The position numbers and the translations under genes are program-made. DNA of 64,000 nucleotides. Source: Macrotis lagotis (Eukaryota; Chordata; Mammalia; Peramelemorphia; Peramelidae). A model generated the notes under the pieces. It was not told the DNA's origin, ran no database searches, and worked only from the letters and a program-made list of their open reading frames with translations. Below, piece by piece: positions 1 to 29,685 of this stretch (position 1 is the stretch's first letter; each line of letters starts with the position of its first letter). The DNA is taken from NCBI RefSeq assembly GCF_037893015.1, contig NC_133658.1, positions 286,879,719-286,943,718 on the forward strand, read 5' to 3'.

Positions 1-1371
1 TTGTGTAAAATCTCAGACTTGGGTTAAAAGAAACTATAGGTAAAAGATAGGGGAGGTGTGACTAGTTGGCAATTTTTCTGAAAACTAGAGGTTTTGGTGG
101 ACTTCAAGCTAACATAATTGATAGTATAAGAAGGCATACAAGAAAGCTAATTCAATTTTTGTAGCATTCAAAAAAGGCACAGTATTTGTCTAGGACTAAG
201 GCTTATGGAGGTAAGTAACATTGCATTCGGTTTTGTTCAGCCCTCAAAGGGAATTATGGGTTCAATTCTGAAGTGCCACATTTTAGAAAAGATAAGTGTT
301 AAATGGAAAAAACATCAGTAAGAGGGTGACCAGGAAGCTGAAGGTCCACAAGTACATGATATACACCACATAAATACTTACTGACTTTTGACTGATATAT
401 GGGGACCTGTTAAAGGAACTGGGGATGTTTAACCTGTAGATCGAGGATATAACTGTCTTCAAAAGTGTTAAGAGTTGTCAAGTGCAAGGGAAAAAAAGTC
501 AATATGTGCCAAGCAGGAATCCTTACATATGGTTTAGTGGTTTCATTTCTTTTTGAGTTTGACCTAGAGCACTGAGAGGTGATGGAATATGTCTGAGGTT
601 GCACAATCAGTATGTGTCACAGGTGAGAGTTGAACTTTTCTATGCTATAATGCTTGTGTCATCATGAATTACATGAGATAAGACTTGGATGTTCATTTCT
701 ATAGGGTTAAAAAGCACTTTCTTCACAAAAAGAGGCAGCTAGGGAGTAGGAGAGTTATTATCTCCATTTTATAAAATTGTAAATGGTTGCTGTGATTGAG
801 GGAGAAGTAAGAAAATGTGTAGCTTTCATCCTTCCTTTTGTCTGTGCTTCCCCCATATCACAGGAGTACATAACTTGAAAAATTCTAACTACAAAGCCAT
901 CTTTTGCATCTGTTACTATGGAAACTTCCACTTACCTTTTTTATCAGATATCTTCTGAACTTAGTACTTTTCTGTTTGCTTTTTTCTACCACCACTACAT
1001 TCACCCCCAAGGAACCATGCTTCAGTGTTTGTATAACCTGTTAGTCAAATGGGTGACATGATCAATACCTATTTCACTTTAGGAGGGGATAAAAAAATTG
1101 TTTTCCCATTCATAATCTTATTTACTATTAAGTCAGACTTCTTTGTTTTCTTACCTTGATTTTTAAAAACTGTGTTTTTATATACTCTTTATATCCAAAT
1201 ACATCCCTTCTCTCTCTCTCCCCTCTCTTACCAGTCATCCCTTGTAACCAAAGATAAAAAGAGAAAGTTCCACAAAACCAACTCATATATTTACTTGATC
1301 TGATAAAATGTGCAACATTATATACTCAAGTGCCTACCTATGCAATTTAAGGATAGAAAGAAGTGATAGCT
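1..1371. other. Flank without recognisable gene
   Basis: AT-rich sequence. I found no exon with both splice borders and homology on either strand. If the STKLD1 exon near 5200 is real, this stretch lies in its first intron or in the gene body. A short polypyrimidine/CT run sits near 1208-1230. Nothing else is supported. Confidence 0.4.
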
Positions 1372-1500
1372 CCCATCTTCATAGTTTTAAGATTCACAAC
1401 AGCCCTATGAGTATAATTATCTCCAGTTTAAGATGGAGAAACTAAAGATTACAGGGTTGAAGAAACTTGCCCAAAGTCACATACTCAGTAAGGGTCAGAA
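1372..1500 (-). repeat. MIR-type SINE relic
   Basis: The reverse strand shows the MIR order: a tRNA-like body, then a GGGCAAG-like segment, then a core that reads on the plus strand as a block near 1425-1480 resembling GAGAAACT and TTGCCCAAAGTCAC. It is heavily diverged, as expected for this ancient mammalian SINE. Confidence 0.55.
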
Positions 1501-1574
1501 TTGATTGGCACCCAAGTTTCTTGATTGTACTCCTTCCCTCATAACAGTCCCGTGGAGGATAAAGGTAAGAAATA

Positions 1575-2281
1575 CCATATTTCCCCATGTACAAGATGCA
1601 CCTTAATTGTGGGGCCCCAATAAAAAATGTATTACATAAAATTACTGAAGTTTTATTCATCATGAAATTTGAGGACCTTCTGCTCATAGCTTTCAGGAAT
1701 CTCTTGGGCAAGTCTGGTGCATGTACACATGCTTAGTCCATTCTGTTTCATGAACTTGAAGTACCAATTGTGTCCTTTGAAATCAGTCACTTCTTTTTCA
1801 TCAGCAATTCTTCTTGCCTCATGCTGAACCATCTTTGTGGATACAGGAATTCCAATTGCCCTTTGTTCTTCAATTCATCTCAATTCCCTCTCTAAATCAG
1901 GCCATTTTGCTGACTTGCCTTCTTCTGCCGAGGTGTTTTCAACAGGGTTTCTTCTTCAACAGCCAGTCTTGGATTGTTTTCTCAGTTGAAGGAGGTCCAA
2001 AACTGATGTTCAACAGCACCATTTCCATTCACTTTTGCAAACTGTATTAATTTGAATTTGAATTCAGCACTGTGTAAAAACCTTGTCTGAGCCATTTCTG
2101 CAGAACTTGGCAAAACATAATATACTGGTAACAAATGCAAAACAATGAGTGCAGAGCCAAGGAGTGCAAAAAAAGCAGGAAATGCAAGTGAAACAATCTA
2201 CAACCATTGTATAAGATGCTCCCAGTTTTTAGACTCCAAATTTTTCAAAAAAGGGTGTATCTTATACATGAGGAAATATGG
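1575..2281 (-). mobile_element. Non-autonomous pogo-like (Tc1/mariner superfamily) DNA transposon with transposase remnant
   Basis: The element is 707 bp with terminal inverted repeats at 1575-1602 and 2254-2281. The ends agree at 25 of 28 positions, begin CCATATTTCC, and are flanked by TA on both sides (1573-1574 and 2282-2283), the target duplication of the Tc1/mariner/pogo group. On the minus strand 2095-1653 decodes, with one frameshift and two internal stops, into two DNA-binding modules. The first starts MAQTRFLHSAEFKFKLIQFA and continues to a TEKTIQDW block, which resembles the Brinker-type domain of POGK-like proteins. The second has WPDLERELR, STKMVQHEAR, NWYFKFMKQNGLS and a final ESYEQKVLKFH block, which resembles the CENP-B/Tc5 helix-turn-helix. 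The DDE catalytic domain is absent, so the copy is an internally deleted, non-autonomous derivative. Confidence 0.75.
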
Positions 2282-2287
2282 TATATT

Positions 2288-2400
2288 ATCCTTTCATTTT
2301 ACAAGTGCAGGAAACTTTCTCAGAAGAAACTGCAACCCAGTAGGTTAAGGAATCCATGCCAAGAGTTAGCAGCAGAGCTTGGAGTAGAACTCAAATATAG
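2288..2400 (-). repeat. MIR-type SINE fragment
   Basis: The plus strand reads a degraded MIR antisense core (TTATCCTTTCATTTTACAAG, then CAGGAAACT, then a GTAGGTTAAG-like block). It starts just outside the right TA of the pogo-like element. Confidence 0.5.
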
Positions 2401-2454
2401 TCTCCTCCCCTCCTCTTCATTGCCTGGTGGCAGCAGGGCTTACATAACTCAATG

Positions 2455-2615
2455 AAACTCAAAGCTTTGCCATGAAGGGTTACCCAAGACAGACAGGTCA
2501 CAATGGAGAACTCTGACAAAAGGTGATTCACTGGAGAAGGAAATGGCAAACCACTACAATATCTGTCAAGAACACCGGATGGATAGTGTTAAAATGCCAA
2601 CATATATGGCATTGG
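2455..2615 (+). mobile_element. RTE/BovB-type LINE fragment, left part, interrupted by L1
   Basis: The reading near 2495-2570 (GGTCACAATGGAGA, then CACTGGAGAAGGAAATGGC, then AAACCACTACAATAT) is the well-known BovB/RTE-type 3' region. It breaks at 2615 and its natural continuation resumes at 4196, with an L1 between. The break is marked by a 14-bp duplication. Confidence 0.7.
2602..2615 (+). repeat. Target-site duplication of the L1 insertion, left copy
   Basis: ATATATGGCATTGG here is identical to 4182-4195, at the two ends of the L1 insert. Confidence 0.85.
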
Positions 2616-4181
2616 TACCTGATCTAAAATTATATTATAAGGCATCAGTCATCAAAACTGTCTGGTATTGGCTAAGAAATAGAGTGGTGGATCAGTGGAA
2701 TAGACTAGGTGCAATAGCAGGAAATGATTATAGTAATCTGCTGTTTGATAAACCCAAAGAGTCCAGCTATTGGGATAAAAACTCTCTTCGATAAAAACTG
2801 CTAGGAAAATTGGAAGTTAGTATGGAAGAAACTTAGATTAGACCAATACCTCACACCCTTTACCAAGATAAGATCCAAGTGGATATAGGATTTAGACATA
2901 AAAAAAATATTATAAGCAAACTAGAAGATCAAAGAGTAGTTTACATGTCAGATCTATGGAAAGGGGAGCAGTTTATGACTAAGGAAGAGATGGAGAACAT
3001 CACTAAAAACAAACTAGATGATTTTGATTATACTAAATTAAAAAGCTTTTGCACAGACAAAACTACTGTAACCAAGATCAAAAGAAATGTAGTAAACTGG
3101 GAAACAATCTTTATAACTAATGTTTCTGACAAAGGACTCATTTCTAAAATATACAGAGAACTGAGTCAAATTAAAGCCATTCCCTATTGATAAATGGTCA
3201 AAGGATGTGCAAAAGCAATTTACAGATAAGAAAATCAAAGCAATCCATAGTCATATGAAAATCTGCTCTAAATCATTACTTATTAGAGAAATGCAAATTA
3301 AGCTTCTCTGAGGTACCACCTCACACCTCTCAGACTGCCAATGTGACCAGAAAGGATAATGATCATTGCTGGAAGGGTTGTGGGAAATCTAGGACACTAA
3401 TACTTTGTTGATGGAGCTGTGAACTCACCCAACCTTTCTGGAGAGCAGTCTGGAACTACGCCCAAAGGGCAACAAAAATGTGCAAACCCTTTGATCCAGC
3501 AATACCCCTACTGGGTCTATACCCTGAAGAGATGATGAAAAAGGGTAAAAATATCACTTGTACAAAAATATTCATAGCAGCCCTGTTTGTGGTGGCAAAG
3601 AATTGGAAATCAAGTAAATGTCCTTCCATTGGGGAATGGCTTAGCAAACTGTGGTATATGTATGTCATGGAACACTATCGTTCTATTAGAAACCAGGAGG
3701 GAAGGGAATTCAGGAAAGCCTGGAGGGATTTGCATGAACTGATGCTGAGTGAGAGGAGCAGAACCAGAAAAACACTGTACACCCTAACAGCAACATGGGA
3801 GTGATGATCAACCTTGATGGACTTGCTCATTCCATCAGTGAAACTATCAGGGACAATTTGGGGCTGTCTATGATGGAGAATATCATCTGTATCCAGAGAA
3901 AAGAACTGTGGAGTTTGAAGAAAGACCAAGGACTATTGACTTTAATTTAGGAAAAAAAAAACTGATATCTTTATTGTCTGATCTTGTTATCTCTTATACT
4001 TTATGTTTCTTCCTTAAGGATATGATTTCTCTCTCCTCACATTCAGTTTGGATCAATGTACACCATGGAAACAATGTAAAGACTGGCAAATTGCCTTCTG
4101 TGGGAGGTAGGGGGAGGGAAGTAAGATTAGGGGAAAAATTGTAAAACTCTAAGTAAATAAAAAAATTAAAATTAAAATAAA
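2616..4181 (+). mobile_element. 5'-truncated LINE-1 (ORF2 3' end plus 3' UTR)
   Basis: Three reading-frame pieces match the C-terminal part of L1 ORF2 in order. The first has LKLYYKASVIKTVWYW and NRVVDQWNR (about 2627-2713). The second has FMTKEE, KLKSFCTDKTT and SDKGLISKIYREL (about 2880-3188). The third has KPFDPAIPLLGLYPEE, CTKIFIAALFVVAKNWK and KLWYMYVMEHY (about 3478-3800). A 3' UTR and an A-rich tail (4150-4181) follow. Frameshifts and stops separate the pieces, so it codes for nothing now. Flanking 14-bp duplications show insertion by target-primed reverse transcription into an RTE relic. Confidence 0.85.
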
Positions 4182-4300
4182 ATATATGGCATTGGAAGAA
4201 GAGCCCCGTATGTCTGCTGGTGTACACTACAGCTTGGACAGACTTCTCTGGAGATAGTGGAGCACTAGGTCACGAAGAGTCAGGCATGAATGAACAGAAA
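4182..4300 (+). mobile_element. RTE/BovB-type LINE fragment, right part, including right L1 target duplication
   Basis: 4182-4195 repeats the L1 target site. What follows is the distal part of the same RTE-like unit, ending in a GGTCACGAAGAGTCAGGCATGA-like run near 4268-4290, which is the typical RTE/BovB tail. The unit therefore predates the L1 insertion. Confidence 0.65.
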
Positions 4301-4359
4301 TAATACCTGTCCCCTAGCCAGGTGTCTGCTGAAATCTAAGATTTAGAACTGGAAGGAAC

Positions 4360-4505
4360 CTGAGCTATTAAACACTTATTTCACAGAGAAGAAACTCTGG
4401 TTCAGAAAAGTTGACTCTCCTAGGATTACACAGGTAAGCAGAGTTAAAATGTGAAACCTAGCTGTCTGATTCTAAATCCTGGTGGTCCATTTCCTTTCAT
4501 GCAAC
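4360..4505 (-). repeat. MIR-type SINE relic
   Basis: The antisense MIR order is visible: AAGAAACTCTGGTTCAGAAA, then a GATTACACAGGTAAGCAGAG block, then an AACCTAGCTGTCTGATTC block. Confidence 0.5.
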
Positions 4506-4950
4506 CAGTAAACTAAGATTAGACAGCCAGTCTGCTTCCTTGAAACCGAATGGGGGAAAATAAGAAAAAGAAACAGAAAATGATTCCAATCAAATAGTTC
4601 TCCACTTTCCTCACCTTAAAACCTGAAACAGGGAGGGAGGCCCAGACCCCGGAGAGGGAGGAACCTAAGAGGGGGATGGGTTGAGAACCATGTTTTCAGG
4701 ACATCCTGTGAAGTTCGGCAATCAAAGGGTCTTTTTGGTAGCACGGTGGGTAAACTGAGAGGGCGAGGTGGCGGAGTGCCTAGATTTTGTTGAGGTAAAA
4801 GGAATGGGAAATGCCAACCCAGGTGCACCACGGGGATAGGGGCCCGCTCCGTTCTCCCAGCGGCTCATTCATTCATCGGCTGCACAGTCCGCCCTGTTTC
4901 TGGAGCAATTTGCACTGTTGCAAGAAGCCGCCCTCAGGCGGCTGAGGGCC

Positions 4951-5004
4951 GGGGCCGGGGCCGGGGCCGGGGCCGGGGCCGGGGCCGGGGCCGGGGCCGG
5001 GGCC
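4951..5004 (+). repeat. (GGGGCC)9 hexanucleotide tract
   Basis: Nine uninterrupted GGGGCC units, preceded by a partial unit. The plus strand can form G-quadruplexes. If STKLD1 exon 1 is correctly placed, the tract lies about 150 bp inside its first intron (sense strand GGCCCC). Confidence 0.95.
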
Positions 5005-5157
5005 GCCCGGTCCGGAGGGCGATCGGGGCGCAGAGGCGTTACGGCGGTTAAAGCGGGGGGGTCGCCACGGGCGTCGGGCAGCCGCGCCCCCCGGGCTGCC
5101 CCCTCGCCCCGTCCGTGCTCTGCCCCCGGGGGCGGCCCGGCGGGGCTCAATCCTCAC

Positions 5158-5241
5158 CTCGTAGTTTTCCATGGGCGGAGGGCGCCGCACCCCACTTTCT
5201 CCCCTCAGAGCGGGCGGCGGCCGGCTGCGGGGGGCGGGCAC
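5158..5241 (-). CDS. STKLD1: STKLD1 exon 1 (serine/threonine kinase-like domain protein 1), partial
   Basis: On the minus strand an open frame starts at an ATG at 5241-5239. It runs MPAPRSRPPPALRGESG, then VRRPPPMENYE, and stops at a strong donor (GAG|gtgagg) with the last exon base at 5158. As I recall human STKLD1, it begins with about 24 residues ahead of MEKYQ and then continues VLYQLNPG, so MENYE and the leader length both fit. Translation could instead start at the internal ATG (5172-5170). Human STKLD1 lies head to head with SURF4, as here. The protein is a predicted pseudokinase with a C-terminal armadillo-like region and no firmly known role. I could not find exon 2 between 1 and 4900; it is either beyond the window or too short to recognise. 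The same bases read openly in other frames because of composition, so the call rests on the short motif, the donor and synteny. Confidence 0.55.
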
Positions 5242-5937
5242 AGGGGTTCCATCCCGTTCCGTCCCGCCCCGCCCCCCGCGGGGCCCCGCACCGCATCCCC
5301 GGGCTCGCTCCTCCCTGCTGGCCTGGCAGGACCCTCGCCCCCAGCCCGGGCCCTTGGGTGCAGCCTCCTCCCGGCCCTCCCTGCGGCGGGCCCGAGGCGC
5401 CGACCCCCGCTCCGCCGGGTTGCTTTTGGGGTCCCGCTTTGCCCACCCGCGCCTCGTTGTTTCCCATCAGCGCTGCGCCCCCCCCGAACCAGCGCCCCCT
5501 CCTCGGCTCGCCCCTCCCCCGCTCGGCGGGGTGCGGGCTGCCCGGCTTCGCAGCCCAGGGGCGGAGGCCCGGTCGCGGCTCTTCCCCTCGCTGGGGCCTC
5601 AGTTTCCCCGCCTGGAGAGAGGGCGGGCCCGAGAGTGGCGGCCCGGGCCGCAGCGGGCGCGGGCTCCGGTGCCCCCGGCCGCCAGCCGGCTGCGTGACCT
5701 TGGGCCCTACGCTGCCCTCCCGGGCTCCGGCGGGGAGGAGGGCCCGGCCCGGCCCGCCGCGGGCCCTTTAAGGCCCTCCCCTTCCCCGGCGCCGCGCGGG
5801 GCTGCGCCGCGGCTCCTTTAAGGCTCGGCCTACGTGGCAGCAGCAGGAGCCGCCGCCGCCGAGCAGGCCCGGGCCACTTCCTGTGCAGGCCGCAGCGGGC
5901 GCGGGAGGAGGAGCCGCCAGCGCCACTCGGGAGGGAG

Positions 5938-6120
5938 CCGAGCCGAGCGGAGCCGAGCGGAGCCGGAGCCGGAGCAGAGCCGGAGCCGGAGCCGGAGCCG
6001 AGCCGGAGCCGGAGCCGAGCCGGAGCCGAGCCGGAGCCGGAGCCGAGCCCAGCCCAGCCCAGCCCAGCCGGACCCGGAGCCGAGCCCAGCCCAGGCCAGC
6101 CGGACCCGGAGCCCAGCCCA
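5938..6120 (+). repeat. GAGCCG/GAGCGG hexamer-rich repeat in SURF4 5' leader
   Basis: Imperfect tandem copies of GAGCCG, GGAGCC and CCCAGC run up to 20 bp before the SURF4 ATG. Being 6-bp periodic, the tract is open in several frames and explains the low-complexity SRSRSR and APAPAP readings. Confidence 0.85.
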
Positions 6121-6139
6121 GTCCTCCCGCGCCGCCGCC

Positions 6140-19861
<13,722 letters not shown>

Positions 19862-22370
19862 CAGCCCGCTGCCGTGTCCCTGCCCGGTGCAAAACCAGTG
19901 GCTATCAAGGACAGTGTGGATTCAACAAAACTGCCAGCATTTGCATACCTGACTCCCTTCCCTTGGTAAAGGCACAGATGTTTTGAGAACTTTATTTACA
20001 GTGACACAATCTGAAATTGATGGTTAAAGCTACTTTGGAGGCATTCTCAGTCCCAAATTTTAGTTTTTTTTTTTTTTTAGGCTGGCCAGCCTGAACAGTT
20101 AATATATCACCCTTTAGCCAAGGGCTCTTGAAATTCATATGCACCGGCAGCTTGGCTGATCCTGGGTTTTGTTTATATTTTGGGGGTGGGGGAGGGGCAA
20201 GAAATGAATCTTCAAGATGTACTGTGAGCAGATACACAACTGTATCATTCAATGTGGTGGTCTCTGTTTTTTTGTTTACATTTTTAGCTAGAACTACTAA
20301 CTGATTTGAGATACCCTGGCCAAACATTACATTATTTTAAAACATCTTTATAAAAATCAAATTCTCTCCTATAGTAGCTTTAATGTTACTTTTTATGTTT
20401 TTGTAGGAAAACTGATTTAAAATAAGTCAAAAACCCAAAGAAATACAGTATTAACACTAGTAGAATTGACACAATGGGAGCCCGTTAGGCAGCCATTTAA
20501 GGGGTAGTAAGACACATCAATCAGCACAGCTCTTTAGATGCTGGCCTGGGTCTTGTACAGGCAGCCTTTTCTCCACATCACTAAAGTTGCACTGATTGAA
20601 CTTTGGTGTTTTAAGATAGGGAAAGGGAGCTTATTTAAGACTTTGTTTTAGGCACTGATTGCAGTAAGGCTCCATGGCCTTTTGGAACATATGAGCAGGG
20701 TACTTGCCTGCAGTGGGTTCACAGGCAGGGAACCAGACCTTCTTGATAAATCTGATGTAGTGGGTGCTGTTGGAGCATAGCATCTCAGGTAGAATGATAG
20801 TGGCTTCTTTGAAAGGCTTCATCTTCAAGCCATTTGGGGATAGGAAAAAATTAGGCTTTCAAATCGGTGCCTCCCATTTTTTTTCTCACAGAGCAAGATC
20901 TTAGCTTACTGCAGAGCCCTATTTAGGGTTCTGAGTGAGTTTAGCAGCTCCTATCACCAGACTTTTCCTTTTTGTTAAGGGATTTTCCCTAGGCTATGAC
21001 CAGGAACTGGGTTAACCCAGGGTCTACCATTTCAGGAGGCTGTTGCTTTGTTGTTCAATTCTTTTTTCTTTTGCTACATTGTATACAGCCAAATTGAATT
21101 TTTTTAAAAAAAACTGTGATGCCTTACTGATTTGATCTGGATCCTGTATTTAAAGTTTTCTAACATTGCCTTATGCTGTGTTTCTCTTTTTTGGGGGGCA
21201 GTATATTGATTGTTGCAATCCCATATTTAAGTGTCCCTGTATTTTATATCGTAGTATAAAGCTACAGAGGAATAGTTAAAACCTCTTGCAGTGCCTCCCC
21301 ACTCCTTAGATCCTTCCTGTGCAGCCAAATTTGATATTACTCTGGTAGCTCCTTTTTGATCTCAAGGGTATATATAATACTGGAAATTTAGTTCCTTTTT
21401 GGGAGTTTCTGGGATCACATCATCCTGAACTTTTTCAAATAGTAGTTCCTTTCCTACTATAAGTCCTTTCCTGTAACACAGATGGTAAAGCCAGGCTTGT
21501 CAATATGACTGTCTTTGGGCTAAAAATCTCAAGTCTATACATTACTTACACCTCTCCCCTCTGCTTATTAATGGGACTGTTTTAGAGTATTGGAAATTGC
21601 AAAAGATGAAGAATGGAAACATTTTTCTAATTACTCGTACCTAAGGAGAATGGGTGGAATTTCTGCTTGCTATTTCTCAAAGTATTAACACCAAGCTCTG
21701 GGAGTTTTCTTCTCTAGCCTCAGATTGCCATCAAGCCCACAGCATACCCGATAAGATTTTGTCCCAACCAGGCCCAATTAACAAAATGTTGACTTCCCCA
21801 TTATTTCCTTAAATATTTGTAAGATTAAGCATAAGTTCAATATTCTCTTGATTGTTTAGATACTCATAAGCAAGGGTGGTTTGTAAACAGTGTTTTAGCC
21901 AAAGAAAGGCAATTTTTTGGTTCCAGGTCCCATTCATTTCTCCCTTACTAATAAAATCTAGCACAGCAAGCCCATCAGCTACTACTCTCACAAGTTAGAT
22001 TTTTCTTCCTAAGCAACACCTTTACTCAGGCAGCCTGGTTCTTCCACAGGCTGGCTTTCGGCTGTAGAAGTGGGACTGACTTGAGCACCTGAAACGGTGC
22101 TGCCCTCAGTGAGCCTCCCCATGATCTGTTTCCTTTGGCTCTGCTGCTGCTTTTCCACCCTGTGATCTTAGTGATTCAGTGCCTGGGGCAGGGACAGAAA
22201 TCTATCAACAATTGGCTTTGACAAAAGTGTTCTGAAATTCTTTTTTTGCTTCATGTGGGAAAGAACAGATATAAATCTCATTTTATGCTGTATTTTATAT
22301 CTTAGTTGTATTTGAAAATGTTTTGATTTTTGGAAACAAACATCAAAATAAAATAATGGCATTTGTTGTA
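19862..22370 (+). other. SURF4: SURF4 3' untranslated region
   Basis: About 2.5 kb from the stop codon to the polyadenylation signal at 22347, with no interspersed repeat recognised. An earlier AATAAA near 21949-21954 could give a shorter message. The extent is inferred from the signal and from the long 3' UTR known for mammalian SURF4. Confidence 0.6.
22347..22352 (+). terminator. SURF4: SURF4 polyadenylation signal
   Basis: AATAAA, followed by a TGTTGTATCTAGTGTG-type GU-rich stretch. It is the last plus-strand hexamer before the SURF2 3' end. Confidence 0.65.
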
Positions 22371-22549
22371 TCTAGTGTGACCACATAGTCAATGGAATGT
22401 TCAAAAAAGATTAGGAAATCAATTTGAGGGCCAAAGAGGCAAAAGCTGTGAAGATTACCACATGGTCTGCTTAAAGACACTGTACTTAGAATGAGCCAAC
22501 CACCCCTCCCCATTTACCCTTGGTCTTGAAAGATACTACATTCTTCATC

Positions 22550-22555
22550 TTTATT
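22550..22555 (-). terminator. SURF2: SURF2 polyadenylation signal
   Basis: TTTATT on the plus strand gives AATAAA on the minus strand, 20 bp after the SURF2 stop codon. This predicts an extremely short 3' UTR. Confidence 0.6.
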
Positions 22556-22574
22556 AATTTAATTATACAAAGAG

Positions 22575-29512
<6,938 letters not shown>

Positions 29513-29685
29513 GGCTCCGGGGCCGCGGGAGGGAGCGGCGGCCAAGCGGCCTCCGAGACGTACCACGTGGAAACCCGGGAGAGGGCGTGGCCCGCCCCGG
29601 GAGGCGCGCTACGTAGACCGGAAGTGCGTCTCTTCCCCGCCACCCCCCGCTTCCAGTGACCTCGGAAGTGGTTTTCGCGGCTGTC
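29513..29685. promoter_or_regulatory. Bidirectional SURF2/SURF1 promoter
   Basis: Only 173 bp separate the SURF2 ATG (minus, 29512) and the SURF1 ATG (plus, 29686). The stretch has an E-box CACGTG near 29565, GC boxes (GGGCGTGG and CCCGCCCC, near 29583-29598), and two ETS-type cores, ACCGGAAGTG (near 29618) and TCGGAAGTGG (near 29662). GTCATGGCCGCC over the SURF1 start resembles a YY1 site. Mouse Surf1/Surf2 is a well-studied bidirectional promoter using ETS and YY1 factors. The site matches here are by eye only. Confidence 0.8.

Noticed and set aside
2879-3804. Open frames of about 100 codons at 2879 and 3478 as host genes
   Set aside because: Both are L1 ORF2 pieces within one truncated element.
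1-4870. STKLD1 exon 2 or later exons
   Set aside because: I searched the minus strand for kinase-like motifs with splice borders and found none I could defend.
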